Shown: positions 1-7,568 of the stretch, piece after piece
Numbering within the stretch: position 1 is the stretch's first letter
How the letters are laid out: the number at the start of each line of letters is the position of its first letter
NCBI GenBank assembly: GCA_027859055.1
Contig: JAQIBO010000098.1
Coordinates: 1 to 26,114, forward strand
DNA: 26,114 bases
Direction: 5' to 3'
Source: Spirochaeta sp.
GTDB lineage: Bacteria; Spirochaetota; Spirochaetia; DSM-27196; Alkalispirochaetaceae
Notes under the pieces: model-generated
Databases searched by the model: none
What the model saw: only the letters and a program-made list of their open reading frames with translations
Told to the model about the DNA's origin: nothing
Translations under genes and position numbers: made by a program

Positions 1-1
1 G

Positions 2-103
2 GACGGGCGCTTCGTCTACGCCTCCGATGACTACAAGGGTGAGACTGCGGCGTGGGACCGGGAGACGGGTCGCCGGCGCTGGAGCACCCTGTCAGGGACC
101 GCT
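2..103 (+). other. PQQ/WD40-like propeller repeat fragment, in frame with the permease
   Basis: The reading frame of the following permease is open back to base 2. The residues encoded here (GRFVYASDD, then AAWDRETGRRRW) follow the pattern of one blade of a PQQ or WD40-type beta-propeller: a V-Y-A strand, a short turn, then (A/L)-x-D-x-x-T-G-x-x-x-W. A soluble propeller blade is not expected directly before an ABC-2 permease helix. This may be the tail of another gene joined by deletion, an assembly join, or a genuine fusion. The two other forward frames stop at base 28-30 and base 118-120. Confidence 0.4.
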
Positions 104-811
104 GTGGACGTACGGCTGATGGTGCGGGATCCGGTCATTTTAGCGATGTTTTTTGCCCCGATCCTGGCGGCGGTCATGCTGGGGCGGGTGATTCCTCACG
201 CGGTCATGGCGTTGGGCGACGCCTCCGTCTTCCGTACCCTTGCAGGGGAGCACCTGGATAACCTGCGGTCCTTTGCGCTGCTTCCCGGAGTGGTTATCTA
301 CGGGGTGGTCGGCGCGTTTCTGATTCTGGACGAAAAGGACGGCGGGGTTATCCCGTTTCTCCGGACCGTGCCGGGCAGACCGGGGTGGTACATCCTGCGG
401 CGGGGCGCCATGCTGCTTGCGATCCATCTGGTGATGGTTGCGCCGGCGGTTGCGGCGGGCAATCTGTTTCACGCCACGTCGTTTCGCTTTGTCCTGTCGA
501 TCCTTGTGGATGCTGCGATACTTCCTATCGTGTATCTGGCGGTTTCCGTCATCGCGGAGAACAAGGTGCAGGGCCTTGCGGCCGCCAAGGTGATCAATCT
601 GCTCACGCTGCCGCCGCTTCTTCTGATGGCGATACCCGGCAAGTGGGCGTGGACCGTTGGCGTGTTTCCCTCTGCCTGGGGAAGCCTCATTCGGCTCCAC
701 GCGTCCACCCCGGGGGAAGCGCTTGTCGCGGCGGCAGTGGGCGTGGTCTATGCCGGGGGCGTTACGGTGCTGTTGTATCGGCGGGTAGCGTTTCCGCAAC
801 AACCTTCTTGA
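104..811 (+). CDS. ABC-2-type permease, fluoroquinolone-export-like (5' end uncertain)
   Basis: This is a predicted inner-membrane permease of about 235 residues with roughly six hydrophobic segments. It opens with DVRLMVRDP followed by a long helix, the usual start of permease subunits in the family annotated as fluoroquinolone exporters. Such proteins work with a separate ATPase, presumably upstream of the window. GTG at 104 is only the first convenient start: no Shine-Dalgarno precedes it, and the frame continues to base 2. The stop TGA is at 809-811. The family call rests on the N-terminal motif and hydrophobic pattern only, and the substrate is unknown. Another ABC-2 permease subfamily is possible. 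Confidence 0.55.
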   Translation: MDVRLMVRDPVILAMFFAPILAAVMLGRVIPHAVMALGDASVFRTLAGEHLDNLRSFALLPGVVIYGVVGAFLILDEKDGGVIPFLRTVPGRPGWYILRRGAMLLAIHLVMVAPAVAAGNLFHATSFRFVLSILVDAAILPIVYLAVSVIAENKVQGLAAAKVINLLTLPPLLLMAIPGKWAWTVGVFPSAWGSLIRLHASTPGEALVAAAVGVVYAGGVTVLLYRRVAFPQQPS

Positions 812-827
812 AACTGAAAATTCTTCG

Positions 828-856
828 TTGACAACCGAAAAGACCCGTGGGACACT
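828..856 (+). promoter_or_regulatory. Sigma-70 promoter of the TRAP operon
   Basis: A perfect -35 hexamer TTGACA (828-833) is followed after exactly 17 bases by GACACT (851-856), a partial -10 match. Transcription would start near 863, about 75 bases before the first TRAP gene. Palindromic sequence begins immediately downstream of the predicted start. Confidence 0.5.
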
Positions 857-866
857 ACATTTGGAT

Positions 867-896
867 GTTGAACTGTTGGACATTTGAACATTCAAC
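867..896 (+). promoter_or_regulatory. Palindromic operator candidate before the TRAP genes
   Basis: Three nested symmetries sit here: GTTGAA (867-872) pairs with TTCAAC (891-896); TTGAA-CA-TTCAA spans 884-895; and TGT-TGG-ACA spans 874-882. The last contains the GT-N3-AC core typical of operators for FadR-subfamily GntR proteins. Such a regulator is encoded at the end of this gene block (5059-5799), so it is the natural candidate to bind here. The flanking bases do not fully match the TnGTnnnACnA consensus, so binding is inferred. Confidence 0.4.
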
Positions 897-936
897 ACCG
901 TAGCTCATACAACTTATTGGAGATGGATGGTGCAGG

Positions 937-1449
937 ATGAAAAGTATTACCGATTCAGCTGTAACGCGGGGTATCGCACGGGTCCAGCAGGGCATCGTGC
1001 TCATCCTCCTCATGGTTATTCCGGTGCTTGTCGTGATTCAAGTTCTCCTTCGATACGTTCTCCAGATGCCACTGATGGGGATCGAAGAGATCATGCTTTT
1101 CCCGACGATCTGGCTGTATATGCTCGGCGGTGGTGTCGCGTCATACGAACGCGACCACATTCAGGCTGGAATCGTGGCGCTCTACATAAAGAACGAGCGC
1201 CGTCTCGCGATCTTTTACTTCATTCGCACCGTCGTCTCCTTCATCATCAGCATATGGCTCACCTATTGGGCGTTCAAATACTTCCTGTATTCGATGAGCG
1301 TGTGGAAGCTCAGCAATCTTCTGTATCTGCCCCTGTTTGCTGGTGAATCAGCGATGTTCATCGGCTTACTGTCGATGACGTTTTTCACATTCGTCGAACT
1401 TATCGACCGTTACAACACGATCGGTCGTCCTACCCAGTCTCAAACCTGA
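937..1449 (+). CDS. TRAP transporter small permease (DctQ family)
   Basis: This is the small membrane subunit of a tripartite ATP-independent periplasmic transporter, which takes up organic acids using an ion gradient. The 170-residue length and four hydrophobic helices (about residues 17-40, 50-68, 90-110 and 130-152) fit the DctQ family. A short IQVLLRYVLQMPLMGIEEI stretch after helix 1 matches the conserved amphipathic region of DctQ proteins. The ATG at 937 is preceded by a modest GCAGG. It is followed ten bases after its stop by the large permease, so the two are co-transcribed. The upstream promoter and palindromes are at 828-896. Confidence 0.9.
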   Translation: MKSITDSAVTRGIARVQQGIVLILLMVIPVLVVIQVLLRYVLQMPLMGIEEIMLFPTIWLYMLGGGVASYERDHIQAGIVALYIKNERRLAIFYFIRTVVSFIISIWLTYWAFKYFLYSMSVWKLSNLLYLPLFAGESAMFIGLLSMTFFTFVELIDRYNTIGRPTQSQT

Positions 1450-1459
1450 GGAGCCCCCT

Positions 1460-2773
1460 ATGGATATGCTCACACTTGTCGGTCTTGATGTTGTCGTTCT
1501 GGTCCTCCTTTTAATGTTAAGCGTTCCGCTTCCGTACTGTTTCGGCGGTGCCTTAGCGTTCATGGTTATCTTCGGCGGCGCGTCGATGACCAGTATGATG
1601 CTCTGGGCGTTTAACCAGTCGATCAGCCTGGTTCTTCTTGCCAGCCCGTTGTTCATTCTTGCGGGACTGCTCATCGCCAAAAGCGGTATCGCAAAGCACC
1701 TTCTTAACTTCATCGATGTGTTCGTCGGTCGGATAAAAGGCGGAATCGGTGTTGTTGCGATCGTAACCTCCGGTATCGTCGGGGCGATATCCGGTTCCGG
1801 ATTTACCGGCGTCGCGTCTACCGGGCCGATCCTTATTCCGCGGATGGTCGAACAGGGTTACCCGCGGGGATACGCAACGGCGCTTGTAACCGTGTCGTCC
1901 GTACTGGGGCTGCTCATCCCGCCGAGCATCATCATGATTTTTTACGGATGGGTCACCGAGACGTCGATCCTTGCGGCGTTTCTCGCAACGGTGGGTCCCG
2001 GTTTTATCATCATCGTCCTCTTCTCGGCAATAAATATGGTCTGGACGCGACGGTTTCCCAACATCCGGTTGGAGGAGGTTATCGCGGACCCACGGGAACG
2101 GCGTCGGTATAACGGAAAACGCATAATGTGGGCGATACCGGGATTAATGGTTCCCGTCATCATTCTGGGGGGCATCTACGGCGGTGTTTTCACCCCGACA
2201 GAAGCCGCTGCCGTTGCTGCCCTCGTGGCGGTCCCTCTCGGCCTCTGGCTTTACAGAGATCTGAACCGGAAAGCGGTGACTGAAGTGGTCCGTCAGGCAG
2301 GAACGTCGATCGGGTCGATCATGACGATGATCATCTTCACGCTCATGTTGAGTCAGACCTACGTCCTGCTCCGCGTTCCCCAGGCACTCATCGATATTCT
2401 TTTCGGAATTACCAGTAACCGCATCGTGCTGCTGATCATTATCAATCTGTTTCTTTTCCTCGTCGGGATGATCGTCAACGATGTCACGGGAATGATTCTG
2501 GTTGCGCCGCTTCTGCTTCCGCTCGTACTGGAATTGGGAATCAGCCCGGTTCACTTTGCCGCCATTATGGGAGTGAACCTTGCGATGGGCGGTGTAACGC
2601 CACCGTATGCGAGCATCCTCTATCTGGGCATGCGGATCGGAAAGACCGAGTTTCACAGCATTCTCGGGCCTACGCTGGTATTCCTTATCATCGGGTACGT
2701 ACCGGTGGTCTTCCTGACAACATTCTGGCCTGACCTGTCGCTCTTTCTCCCGCGGCTGTTTGGACTGGCGTGA
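1460..2773 (+). CDS. TRAP transporter large permease (DctM family)
   Basis: This is the large transport subunit, 437 residues with about twelve membrane segments, the normal DctM length. Family hallmarks are visible: the Gly/Ser-rich SGSGFTGVASTGPILIPRM loop around residues 111-131, LLIPPSIIMIFYG around 152-164, and a second inverted-repeat half with NDVTGMILVAPLLLP and GGVTPPYASILYLG. A GAGGAG sequence lies about eight bases before the ATG at 1460. It couples ion flow to movement of the substrate delivered by the binding protein encoded next. The gene order here is small permease, large permease, binding protein; the binding protein is often first in TRAP operons. Confidence 0.93.
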   Translation: MDMLTLVGLDVVVLVLLLMLSVPLPYCFGGALAFMVIFGGASMTSMMLWAFNQSISLVLLASPLFILAGLLIAKSGIAKHLLNFIDVFVGRIKGGIGVVAIVTSGIVGAISGSGFTGVASTGPILIPRMVEQGYPRGYATALVTVSSVLGLLIPPSIIMIFYGWVTETSILAAFLATVGPGFIIIVLFSAINMVWTRRFPNIRLEEVIADPRERRRYNGKRIMWAIPGLMVPVIILGGIYGGVFTPTEAAAVAALVAVPLGLWLYRDLNRKAVTEVVRQAGTSIGSIMTMIIFTLMLSQTYVLLRVPQALIDILFGITSNRIVLLIIINLFLFLVGMIVNDVTGMILVAPLLLPLVLELGISPVHFAAIMGVNLAMGGVTPPYASILYLGMRIGKTEFHSILGPTLVFLIIGYVPVVFLTTFWPDLSLFLPRLFGLA

Positions 2774-2793
2774 TCCGTTTTCTGGGTTTGAAA

Positions 2794-2812
2794 CGGGGGC
2801 GGTACGCTCCCG
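2794..2812 (+). other. Hairpin between the TRAP large permease and binding-protein genes
   Basis: CGGGGGCG (2794-2801) and CGCTCCCG (2805-2812) pair with one internal mismatch around a GTA loop, in the 66-base gap between the two genes. A run of A, not T, follows, so it is not a standard terminator for this strand. A hairpin here could protect or process the mRNA and let binding-protein transcript outnumber permease transcript. That role is inferred. Confidence 0.3.
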
Positions 2813-2839
2813 AAAAATTCCGTTCAAAGGAGTAAGGGT

Positions 2840-3832
2840 ATGAGAGCACAACGAAGTATCATGGCCATCGTGATTTTGGTCGTCGCGGCGGGACTGGTTT
2901 TCGCCGCAGGACAGGGTGAGCAGACGTGGAAGGTCGGTCATGTGAGGCCGCAAGGGACGTCGACCGACGTGGATCTGACGGCGTTTGCCGATGCAGTTGC
3001 GGAGAACTCTGACGGTACGATCACGATCGACGTGTTTCCGGCGAGTCAACTCGGGAATTATACGGTCGTGCAGGAACGCGTCGGTATCGGCGATGTTGAA
3101 ATGCAATTGGCCCCGGCGAGTAACGGCGTAACAAAGGCGCTGGGTATCACATCGGCACCGTATCTTGTCACCGATTGGGAAGACGCACAGCAGACGTTTG
3201 CATGGGGTGGCGACTTGATGAATGCGGTGGAAGAGCTCTTCGCCGGTGAGAATATCAAGGTGCTGGCGCAGTATCCCAAGTATTTCGGAGGAATTGCCCT
3301 CGCGGAAGAGCCTGCGGATCCCACCAATCCGTACGCCGACCAGGGCCTCAAGATTCGGGTTCCGGGAATCAAATCATTCGAACTGACCGCCACCGCCCTC
3401 GGATATCTGGCGACGCCAATCCCGTTCTCCGAAGCGTTTACGGCGATGCAGACCGGTATTGTTGAAGGCGTAATCGGCTCCGGCGCGGAAGGGTACTGGT
3501 CGAGCTTTCGCGATCTCACCAACTACTATCTCCCGGTCAACAGCCATTTCGAAATGTGGTTTCTCTACATGAACATGAGTGAATGGGAAGGACTTTCGGC
3601 GGAACAGCAGGAAATCGTCATGGACTCTGCGCGTGCAATGGAAACGGCCCGATGGGAAGCAGCGCCGGATGAAACCGAGTCGTACGAGGAACAACTTGCG
3701 GGAATCGGAGCTGAAATCATTCCGTTTACCGACGCGGATCTCGCAGAGATCGCGGATAAGGTTCGCGAAGAGGTGTGGCCGCAGATCGAGGACGAATACG
3801 GTGCCGAGCTGTTCCGTCGCATTACCAACTGA
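2840..3832 (+). CDS. TRAP transporter solute-binding protein (DctP family)
   Basis: This periplasmic binding protein of 330 residues captures the substrate for the two permeases upstream. An N-terminal signal peptide ends near residues 21-24 (VFAAGQGE), a junction style common in spirochaete binding proteins. The DctP signature is present: GLKIRVPG, with Arg173 the likely carboxylate-binding arginine, followed by PIPFSEAFTAMQTGIVEG and the C-terminal LSAEQQEIV helix. AAAGGAG lies about nine bases before the ATG. The substrate is very likely a carboxylate because of the conserved Arg. The adjacent opine-type dehydrogenase suggests an opine-, hydroxy- or keto-acid-like compound, which is inference. 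Confidence 0.93.
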   Translation: MRAQRSIMAIVILVVAAGLVFAAGQGEQTWKVGHVRPQGTSTDVDLTAFADAVAENSDGTITIDVFPASQLGNYTVVQERVGIGDVEMQLAPASNGVTKALGITSAPYLVTDWEDAQQTFAWGGDLMNAVEELFAGENIKVLAQYPKYFGGIALAEEPADPTNPYADQGLKIRVPGIKSFELTATALGYLATPIPFSEAFTAMQTGIVEGVIGSGAEGYWSSFRDLTNYYLPVNSHFEMWFLYMNMSEWEGLSAEQQEIVMDSARAMETARWEAAPDETESYEEQLAGIGAEIIPFTDADLAEIADKVREEVWPQIEDEYGAELFRRITN

Positions 3833-3855
3833 CGGACTACCGGGAGGTTGGTGAC

Positions 3856-4953
3856 GTGACGGGTGTTACACAGAAGAAATACACGTGGGCCGTCATCGGC
3901 GGCGGCAACGGCGGACAATCGGCTGCGGGGCACCTCGGAACGATGGGATATGACGTGCGTCTTTACGATGTGATTCCGGAAACCGTCACCGCCATAGCGG
4001 AAGCCGGTGGAATCCATCTGGGCGGAGCGGTTGAGGGGTTCGGACCCGTCAGCCGCGCGTCAACCGATATGTCGGTCGTGATTGATGGCGCCGACGTCAT
4101 CATGGTGATCGCTCCGGCGATTTACCACCGGGCTATCGCCGAGAAGATGGCGCAATGCATCAGTCCTGGCCAGCTCGTATTCGTCCACCCGGGGGCGACC
4201 CTTGGTGCGGTGGAGTTCCGACAGGTCTTTCGACAGGCCGGGCTCGACGTGGACAAGATGGTGATAGCCGAGGCCCAGTCGCTTATGTACGCGTGTCGCG
4301 TGTCGGAGCCGGGGCGCGCAACGATAAACGGAATGAAGAACAGTCTGGCGGTAGCGGCGGTGCCCGCCTCAAAGACGGAGGAAGCGGTGGCGAAAATCGC
4401 CGACGCATTCCCCCGGATGCATGCGGCATCCAATGTCTTCGAGACGAGCCTCACAAACCTGAACGCTATTATGCACCCTGCGCCGTCATTGCTCAACGTC
4501 TCGTTAATCGAATCGGGCCGTGACTGGGAATACTATCGAGACGGAATCACACCGACGATAGGGCGCTTCCTGGAGGCGATGGACACCGAACGGGTTGCCC
4601 TCGGGAAAGCGCTGGGACTGGACCTGAAAGACGTCAAAGAGCTCTATAAAGAGTTCTACAGCGCGGAGGCGGAGACGCTCTCCGAGATTGTACGGAACGT
4701 TGATGCGTACCGGGGTATAGCGGGACAGAAACGGATCGATACGCGATACGTTCTCGAAGATATCCCGACCGGCCTTGTGCCGATGGTCTCTCTTTCAGCA
4801 CAACTCGGGTTGAACGCGGAGATGATGGAGACGACGTGTCGCCTCGGGTCGTATCTGATCGGCCGGGACCTCGTGTCGACCGGCCGTACGATGGAGAATC
4901 TTGGAATTAACGGATTGTCCGCGGAAGAGCTGGTTGCGACTATCGTCGGGTAA
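3856..4953 (+). CDS. NAD/NADP octopine/opine dehydrogenase family protein
   Basis: This is a predicted cytoplasmic oxidoreductase of 365 residues. The N-terminal Rossmann fold opens with AVIGGGNGGQSAAGHL (Gly15, Gly17 and Gly20), the nucleotide-binding loop of the octopine dehydrogenase family. The C-terminal catalytic domain contains LNAIMHPAPSLLNVSLIESG, whose Asn and His match the family's active-site region. Opine dehydrogenases interconvert opines with an amino acid plus a 2-keto acid. I chose GTG at 3856 because GGGAGG (3842-3847) sits eight bases before it; the frame is open further upstream but overlaps the TRAP gene. It lies 23 bases after the binding-protein gene, so it probably acts on the imported solute. 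The exact substrate cannot be read from sequence. Confidence 0.85.
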   Translation: MTGVTQKKYTWAVIGGGNGGQSAAGHLGTMGYDVRLYDVIPETVTAIAEAGGIHLGGAVEGFGPVSRASTDMSVVIDGADVIMVIAPAIYHRAIAEKMAQCISPGQLVFVHPGATLGAVEFRQVFRQAGLDVDKMVIAEAQSLMYACRVSEPGRATINGMKNSLAVAAVPASKTEEAVAKIADAFPRMHAASNVFETSLTNLNAIMHPAPSLLNVSLIESGRDWEYYRDGITPTIGRFLEAMDTERVALGKALGLDLKDVKELYKEFYSAEAETLSEIVRNVDAYRGIAGQKRIDTRYVLEDIPTGLVPMVSLSAQLGLNAEMMETTCRLGSYLIGRDLVSTGRTMENLGINGLSAEELVATIVG

Positions 4954-4961
4954 ACACATTT

Positions 4962-5012
4962 GCACCGAGACCGGCACCGTACGACGGTGTCGGTTGAGGT
5001 GCGTACTTGTTT
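4962..5012 (+). terminator. Imperfect terminator-like hairpin after the opine dehydrogenase gene
   Basis: GGCACCGT (4973-4980) and ACGGTGTC (4984-4991) form a stem with one G-U pair around an ACG loop. Outer arms GCACC (4962-4966) and GGTGC (4998-5002) extend it. A short T-containing tail (ACTTGTTTC) follows. It probably reduces read-through into the regulator gene, which has its own promoter-like sequence. Confidence 0.35.
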
Positions 5013-5035
5013 CAGCCGGCTGAATTCTCTATCCT
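5007..5035 (+). promoter_or_regulatory. Promoter with perfect palindrome before the GntR gene
   Basis: TTGTTT (5007-5012) and TATCCT (5030-5035) are spaced by 17 bases. The spacer region is a perfect 14-base palindrome, TTCAGCCGGCTGAA (5011-5024), overlapping the -35 end. A protein bound there would block RNA polymerase. Autoregulation by the GntR protein is plausible but not shown, since the palindrome lacks the usual GT-N3-AC core. Confidence 0.4.
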
Positions 5036-5058
5036 CTAATGAACTACCAAGGGGAACC

Positions 5059-5799
5059 ATGATACAGCCGGCGCGAAGACGCACATTACACGAGGAAATA
5101 TCTACTCAGATGATGGATCTGATCGTTTCGAGCGAGTGGCCCGCAGGAGACAAAATTCCCGGCGAGCTTTCGCTGTCGGATCAGTTCCAGGTCAGCCGAA
5201 ACTCAGTCCGCGAGTCGATCAAAGCGCTTGAAATCGTCGGATTGCTCGTGTCGATGCCGGGCCGCGGTACGTTTGTAGCGGAAAACGCCGCCGACCGGGT
5301 ACGGCTGATCCAGTACCACGCCACTCTCGACGAAACAGATGTTGAAAAAGCGATTATAGATCTGATGGAGGCGCGCTTAATCGTGGAGCCGGGGCTCTGC
5401 TGGCACGCGGCGCTTCGTCGGGACGTCGCCGCGATTACCGAGATGGCGGAAATTGTGGATCGTTCGCTGGATGCGGTGGACCACAACGAGTATCATTTTG
5501 AACTGGGGATGGCGTTTCACGAGAAGTTGTACGAGACATCGGGAAACCCGATTCTGATCGAGATGTTCAACGGGATGCGGGAGAAGCTTGGTATCGCCCG
5601 TCGCGAGGTGTATTTCAAGGTCAACAAGAAGGAAACGCTGGTGCACGAGTTGCACGAACACCGCGAGATTCTGAATCTGATTCGCGAAGGTGACGCAATG
5701 GGTGCGTGTAAAGCGATGCGGGAGCACCTCTCCAAACCAATCCAGCGGTTACAGGCACTTCTCGGACCACAAAAGACGACTGACACAGCCGAAAAATAG
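5059..5799 (+). CDS. GntR-family transcriptional regulator, FadR/FCD subfamily
   Basis: This is a DNA-binding repressor or activator of 246 residues. The N-terminal winged helix covers about residues 10-75, with IPGELSLSDQFQVSRNSVRESI as the recognition region and GRGTFVAE as the wing. The all-helical FCD ligand domain follows, with its metal or ligand histidines visible in FHEKLYE, HEHREIL and REHL. FCD regulators usually sense small carboxylates such as the substrate or product of neighbouring transport genes. The ATG at 5059 follows AAGGGG at good spacing; an upstream in-frame start at 4960 would add 33 atypical residues. It lies just downstream of the TRAP and opine-dehydrogenase genes and probably controls them. 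Confidence 0.9.
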   Translation: MIQPARRRTLHEEISTQMMDLIVSSEWPAGDKIPGELSLSDQFQVSRNSVRESIKALEIVGLLVSMPGRGTFVAENAADRVRLIQYHATLDETDVEKAIIDLMEARLIVEPGLCWHAALRRDVAAITEMAEIVDRSLDAVDHNEYHFELGMAFHEKLYETSGNPILIEMFNGMREKLGIARREVYFKVNKKETLVHELHEHREILNLIREGDAMGACKAMREHLSKPIQRLQALLGPQKTTDTAEK

Positions 5800-5849
5800 T
5801 TTGGCTTCCCGATAGCTGCGTGGCACGCGTACCGTGTTCTGCCCGCCGA

Positions 5850-5966
5850 TCACAATGCTTCAAGTAGCGCCTGAAACCCCGCCAGGTTGCGCTCCCATTC
5901 GATGACGTAGTGCGTGGTGAGCTCCACCGTCACGTTGCGGTGGCGTGCCCCAAAATACGCCGCTTG
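5850..5966 (-). pseudogene. Orphan C-terminal fragment (38 codons)
   Basis: On the minus strand an open stretch bounded by a TAA upstream (5967-5969) and ending in TGA (5850-5852) encodes a protein-like tail, RNVTVELTTHYVIEWERNL followed by an amphipathic helix ending in LLEAL. It has no start codon. The composition looks like a real folded C-terminus rather than random sequence, but I cannot name the family. It may be the remnant of a deleted gene. Confidence 0.3.
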
Positions 5967-5996
5967 TTATATGCTTTACATTACAAATATAGTAAT
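5964..5996 (+). promoter_or_regulatory. AT-rich promoter and operator-like palindrome before the MATE gene
   Basis: TTGTTA (5964-5969), an 18-base spacer and TATAGT (5988-5993, five of six bases to consensus) form a promoter in an AT-rich island within GC-rich DNA. ATTAC (5980-5984) and GTAAT (5992-5996) form an inverted repeat overlapping the -10. Exporters of this type are often controlled by MarR- or TetR-type repressors at such sites; no such regulator gene is adjacent. Confidence 0.4.
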
Positions 5997-6058
5997 CTAT
6001 TGCGCACCGGCGAGGATCGCGTGAGCGATCGAAGCCCATCTCAGATCATGTCGCGCGC

Positions 6059-7498
6059 ATGCGCGAGGAGGGTTCGATAATCTCTACTGCTGTGAAAACG
6101 TCTGATGCCACATCCGAGCTCAATCTGACGACCGATCCGATTCCCCGGCTGATACGTCGCATCGCAATACCCGCCAGCGTCGGCATGATTTTCAATACGA
6201 TGTACAACATCGTGGATACCTACTTCGGGCAGTTTCTCGCGACAGAGGGCCTCGCGGCGCTGTCACTTTCGTTCCCACTGTTCTTTGTCATCATCGCCTC
6301 CGGCAGCGGGATTGCAACGGGGGCAACGGCGTTGATTTCCAACGCCCTTGGCTCCGGTGACAAGGAGCTTGCCAGACGATACCAGGTGCAGGCGATCTCT
6401 TTCGGTGTTATTGCGTCGGTCGTTTTGACCGTCGTCGGATTGCTGGTGGCCGAGAGCGCGTATCGGTTTATGGGGGCCAACGATCTGGTCCTTGCGCTGG
6501 GCATGAGTTACATGCGGGTGATACTCCTTGGAACCGGCTTCTTCCTCCTCAACGCGATCGTCAACGCCGGTTTGTCATCCCGGGGCGACACGAAGAGTTA
6601 CCGCAACGTCCTGTTTATCGGGATGATTCTGAACATCGGACTGGACCCACTCTTTCTGTTCGGATTTGCGCCGCTGGGAATCCCGGCGATGGGTGCCGCG
6701 GGGATTGCGCTTGCCACGGTTGCCATTCAGGGAGTGAGTCTCGCCTACATGCTGTTGCGGGCTCGTCGCGCCCGGTCTTGTGCCGGTATGCGATTTCGTG
6801 ACTACCTCCCGCAACGGGCGTTCTTCCGGGAAATCGCGGTCCAGGGAATTCCGGCAAGCCTGAACATGATGACAGTCGCGTTGGGGATGTTCGTCATCAA
6901 TTTTTTCATCGCCCGGAACGGATCGACGGAAGGGCTTGCCGCCTACGGGGTCGCGTTGCGGATAGAGCAGATCGCTCTCCTTCCCAGCGCGGGGTTGAAC
7001 ACGGCAATGCTCACGCTGGTGGGCAACAACTTTGGCGCCCGCCAGTTTGATCGAATCAAAGAAACGTACCGGACGACCCTTTTGTACGGACTGGTTGTCA
7101 TGGCGGTGTCGCTTGGGATTATCCTTCCTCTGGCGGGGGTTCTCATGCGGCAGTTCACCACCGATCCGCTGGTGGTGGCGATGGGGCGGCGGTACCTCTA
7201 CATCGAAGGGTTGGTGTACTACGCGTACGTGGTGCTGTTCAGCTCAGTCTCGTTTATGCAGGGGCTGAAACGGCCGATGCCGGCGATATACGTGGGGCTG
7301 TATCGGCAGCTTATCGCGCCGCCGATCGTGTTTTTCCTCTTCGCGGAAGTGTTTGGATGGGGACTGGACGGTATCTGGTGGGGCATTTTTGCCGTCACAT
7401 GGTCAGCCGCGCTGGTCACACTTGTCTGGTCGCGCGCGGCGTTCAACCAGGTTTCCGGGTCCGACGGTGGAGTGACCGTCGCTCCGGCGCCGGTGTGA
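6059..7498 (+). CDS. MATE family multidrug/metabolite exporter
   Basis: This inner-membrane protein of up to 479 residues has about twelve helices in two homologous halves, the normal MATE size. Conserved features include DPIPRLIRRIAIPASVGMIFNTMYNIVDTYF in helix 1, the NALGSGD motif after helix 2, and GNNFGARQFDRI at the equivalent place in the second half. MATE proteins export cationic or amphipathic compounds in exchange for sodium or protons. The start is uncertain. ATG 6059 is at the centre of a 12-base palindrome and has no Shine-Dalgarno. GGAGGG (6067-6072) lies inside the frame, and the next standard start is GTG 6092. The promoter region is at 5964-5993. The substrate is unknown. Confidence 0.92.
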   Translation: MREEGSIISTAVKTSDATSELNLTTDPIPRLIRRIAIPASVGMIFNTMYNIVDTYFGQFLATEGLAALSLSFPLFFVIIASGSGIATGATALISNALGSGDKELARRYQVQAISFGVIASVVLTVVGLLVAESAYRFMGANDLVLALGMSYMRVILLGTGFFLLNAIVNAGLSSRGDTKSYRNVLFIGMILNIGLDPLFLFGFAPLGIPAMGAAGIALATVAIQGVSLAYMLLRARRARSCAGMRFRDYLPQRAFFREIAVQGIPASLNMMTVALGMFVINFFIARNGSTEGLAAYGVALRIEQIALLPSAGLNTAMLTLVGNNFGARQFDRIKETYRTTLLYGLVVMAVSLGIILPLAGVLMRQFTTDPLVVAMGRRYLYIEGLVYYAYVVLFSSVSFMQGLKRPMPAIYVGLYRQLIAPPIVFFLFAEVFGWGLDGIWWGIFAVTWSAALVTLVWSRAAFNQVSGSDGGVTVAPAPV

Positions 7499-7568
7499 GG
7501 CGACCACCCGTTCCGAATTGGCAAACATGTTTCTTGCTCTTTCGGGAACCAATGAGTACCCTGTCCAA

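Noticed and set aside
140..898. A 252-codon minus-strand open frame opposite the first permease
   Set aside because: Low-complexity Arg/His/Gln-rich translation antisense to a hydrophobic permease; a typical shadow frame.
2144..3106. A 320-codon open frame on the minus strand opposite the TRAP genes
   Set aside because: It is antisense to two clearly recognised TRAP genes, is strongly charged and His/Arg-rich, and has no domain-like pattern; it reflects GC-rich codon use on the opposite strand.
3775..3855. Upstream extension of the opine dehydrogenase into the TRAP binding-protein gene
   Set aside because: The added residues overlap another gene in a different frame and precede the nucleotide-binding fold unnaturally; GTG 3856 has a good Shine-Dalgarno.
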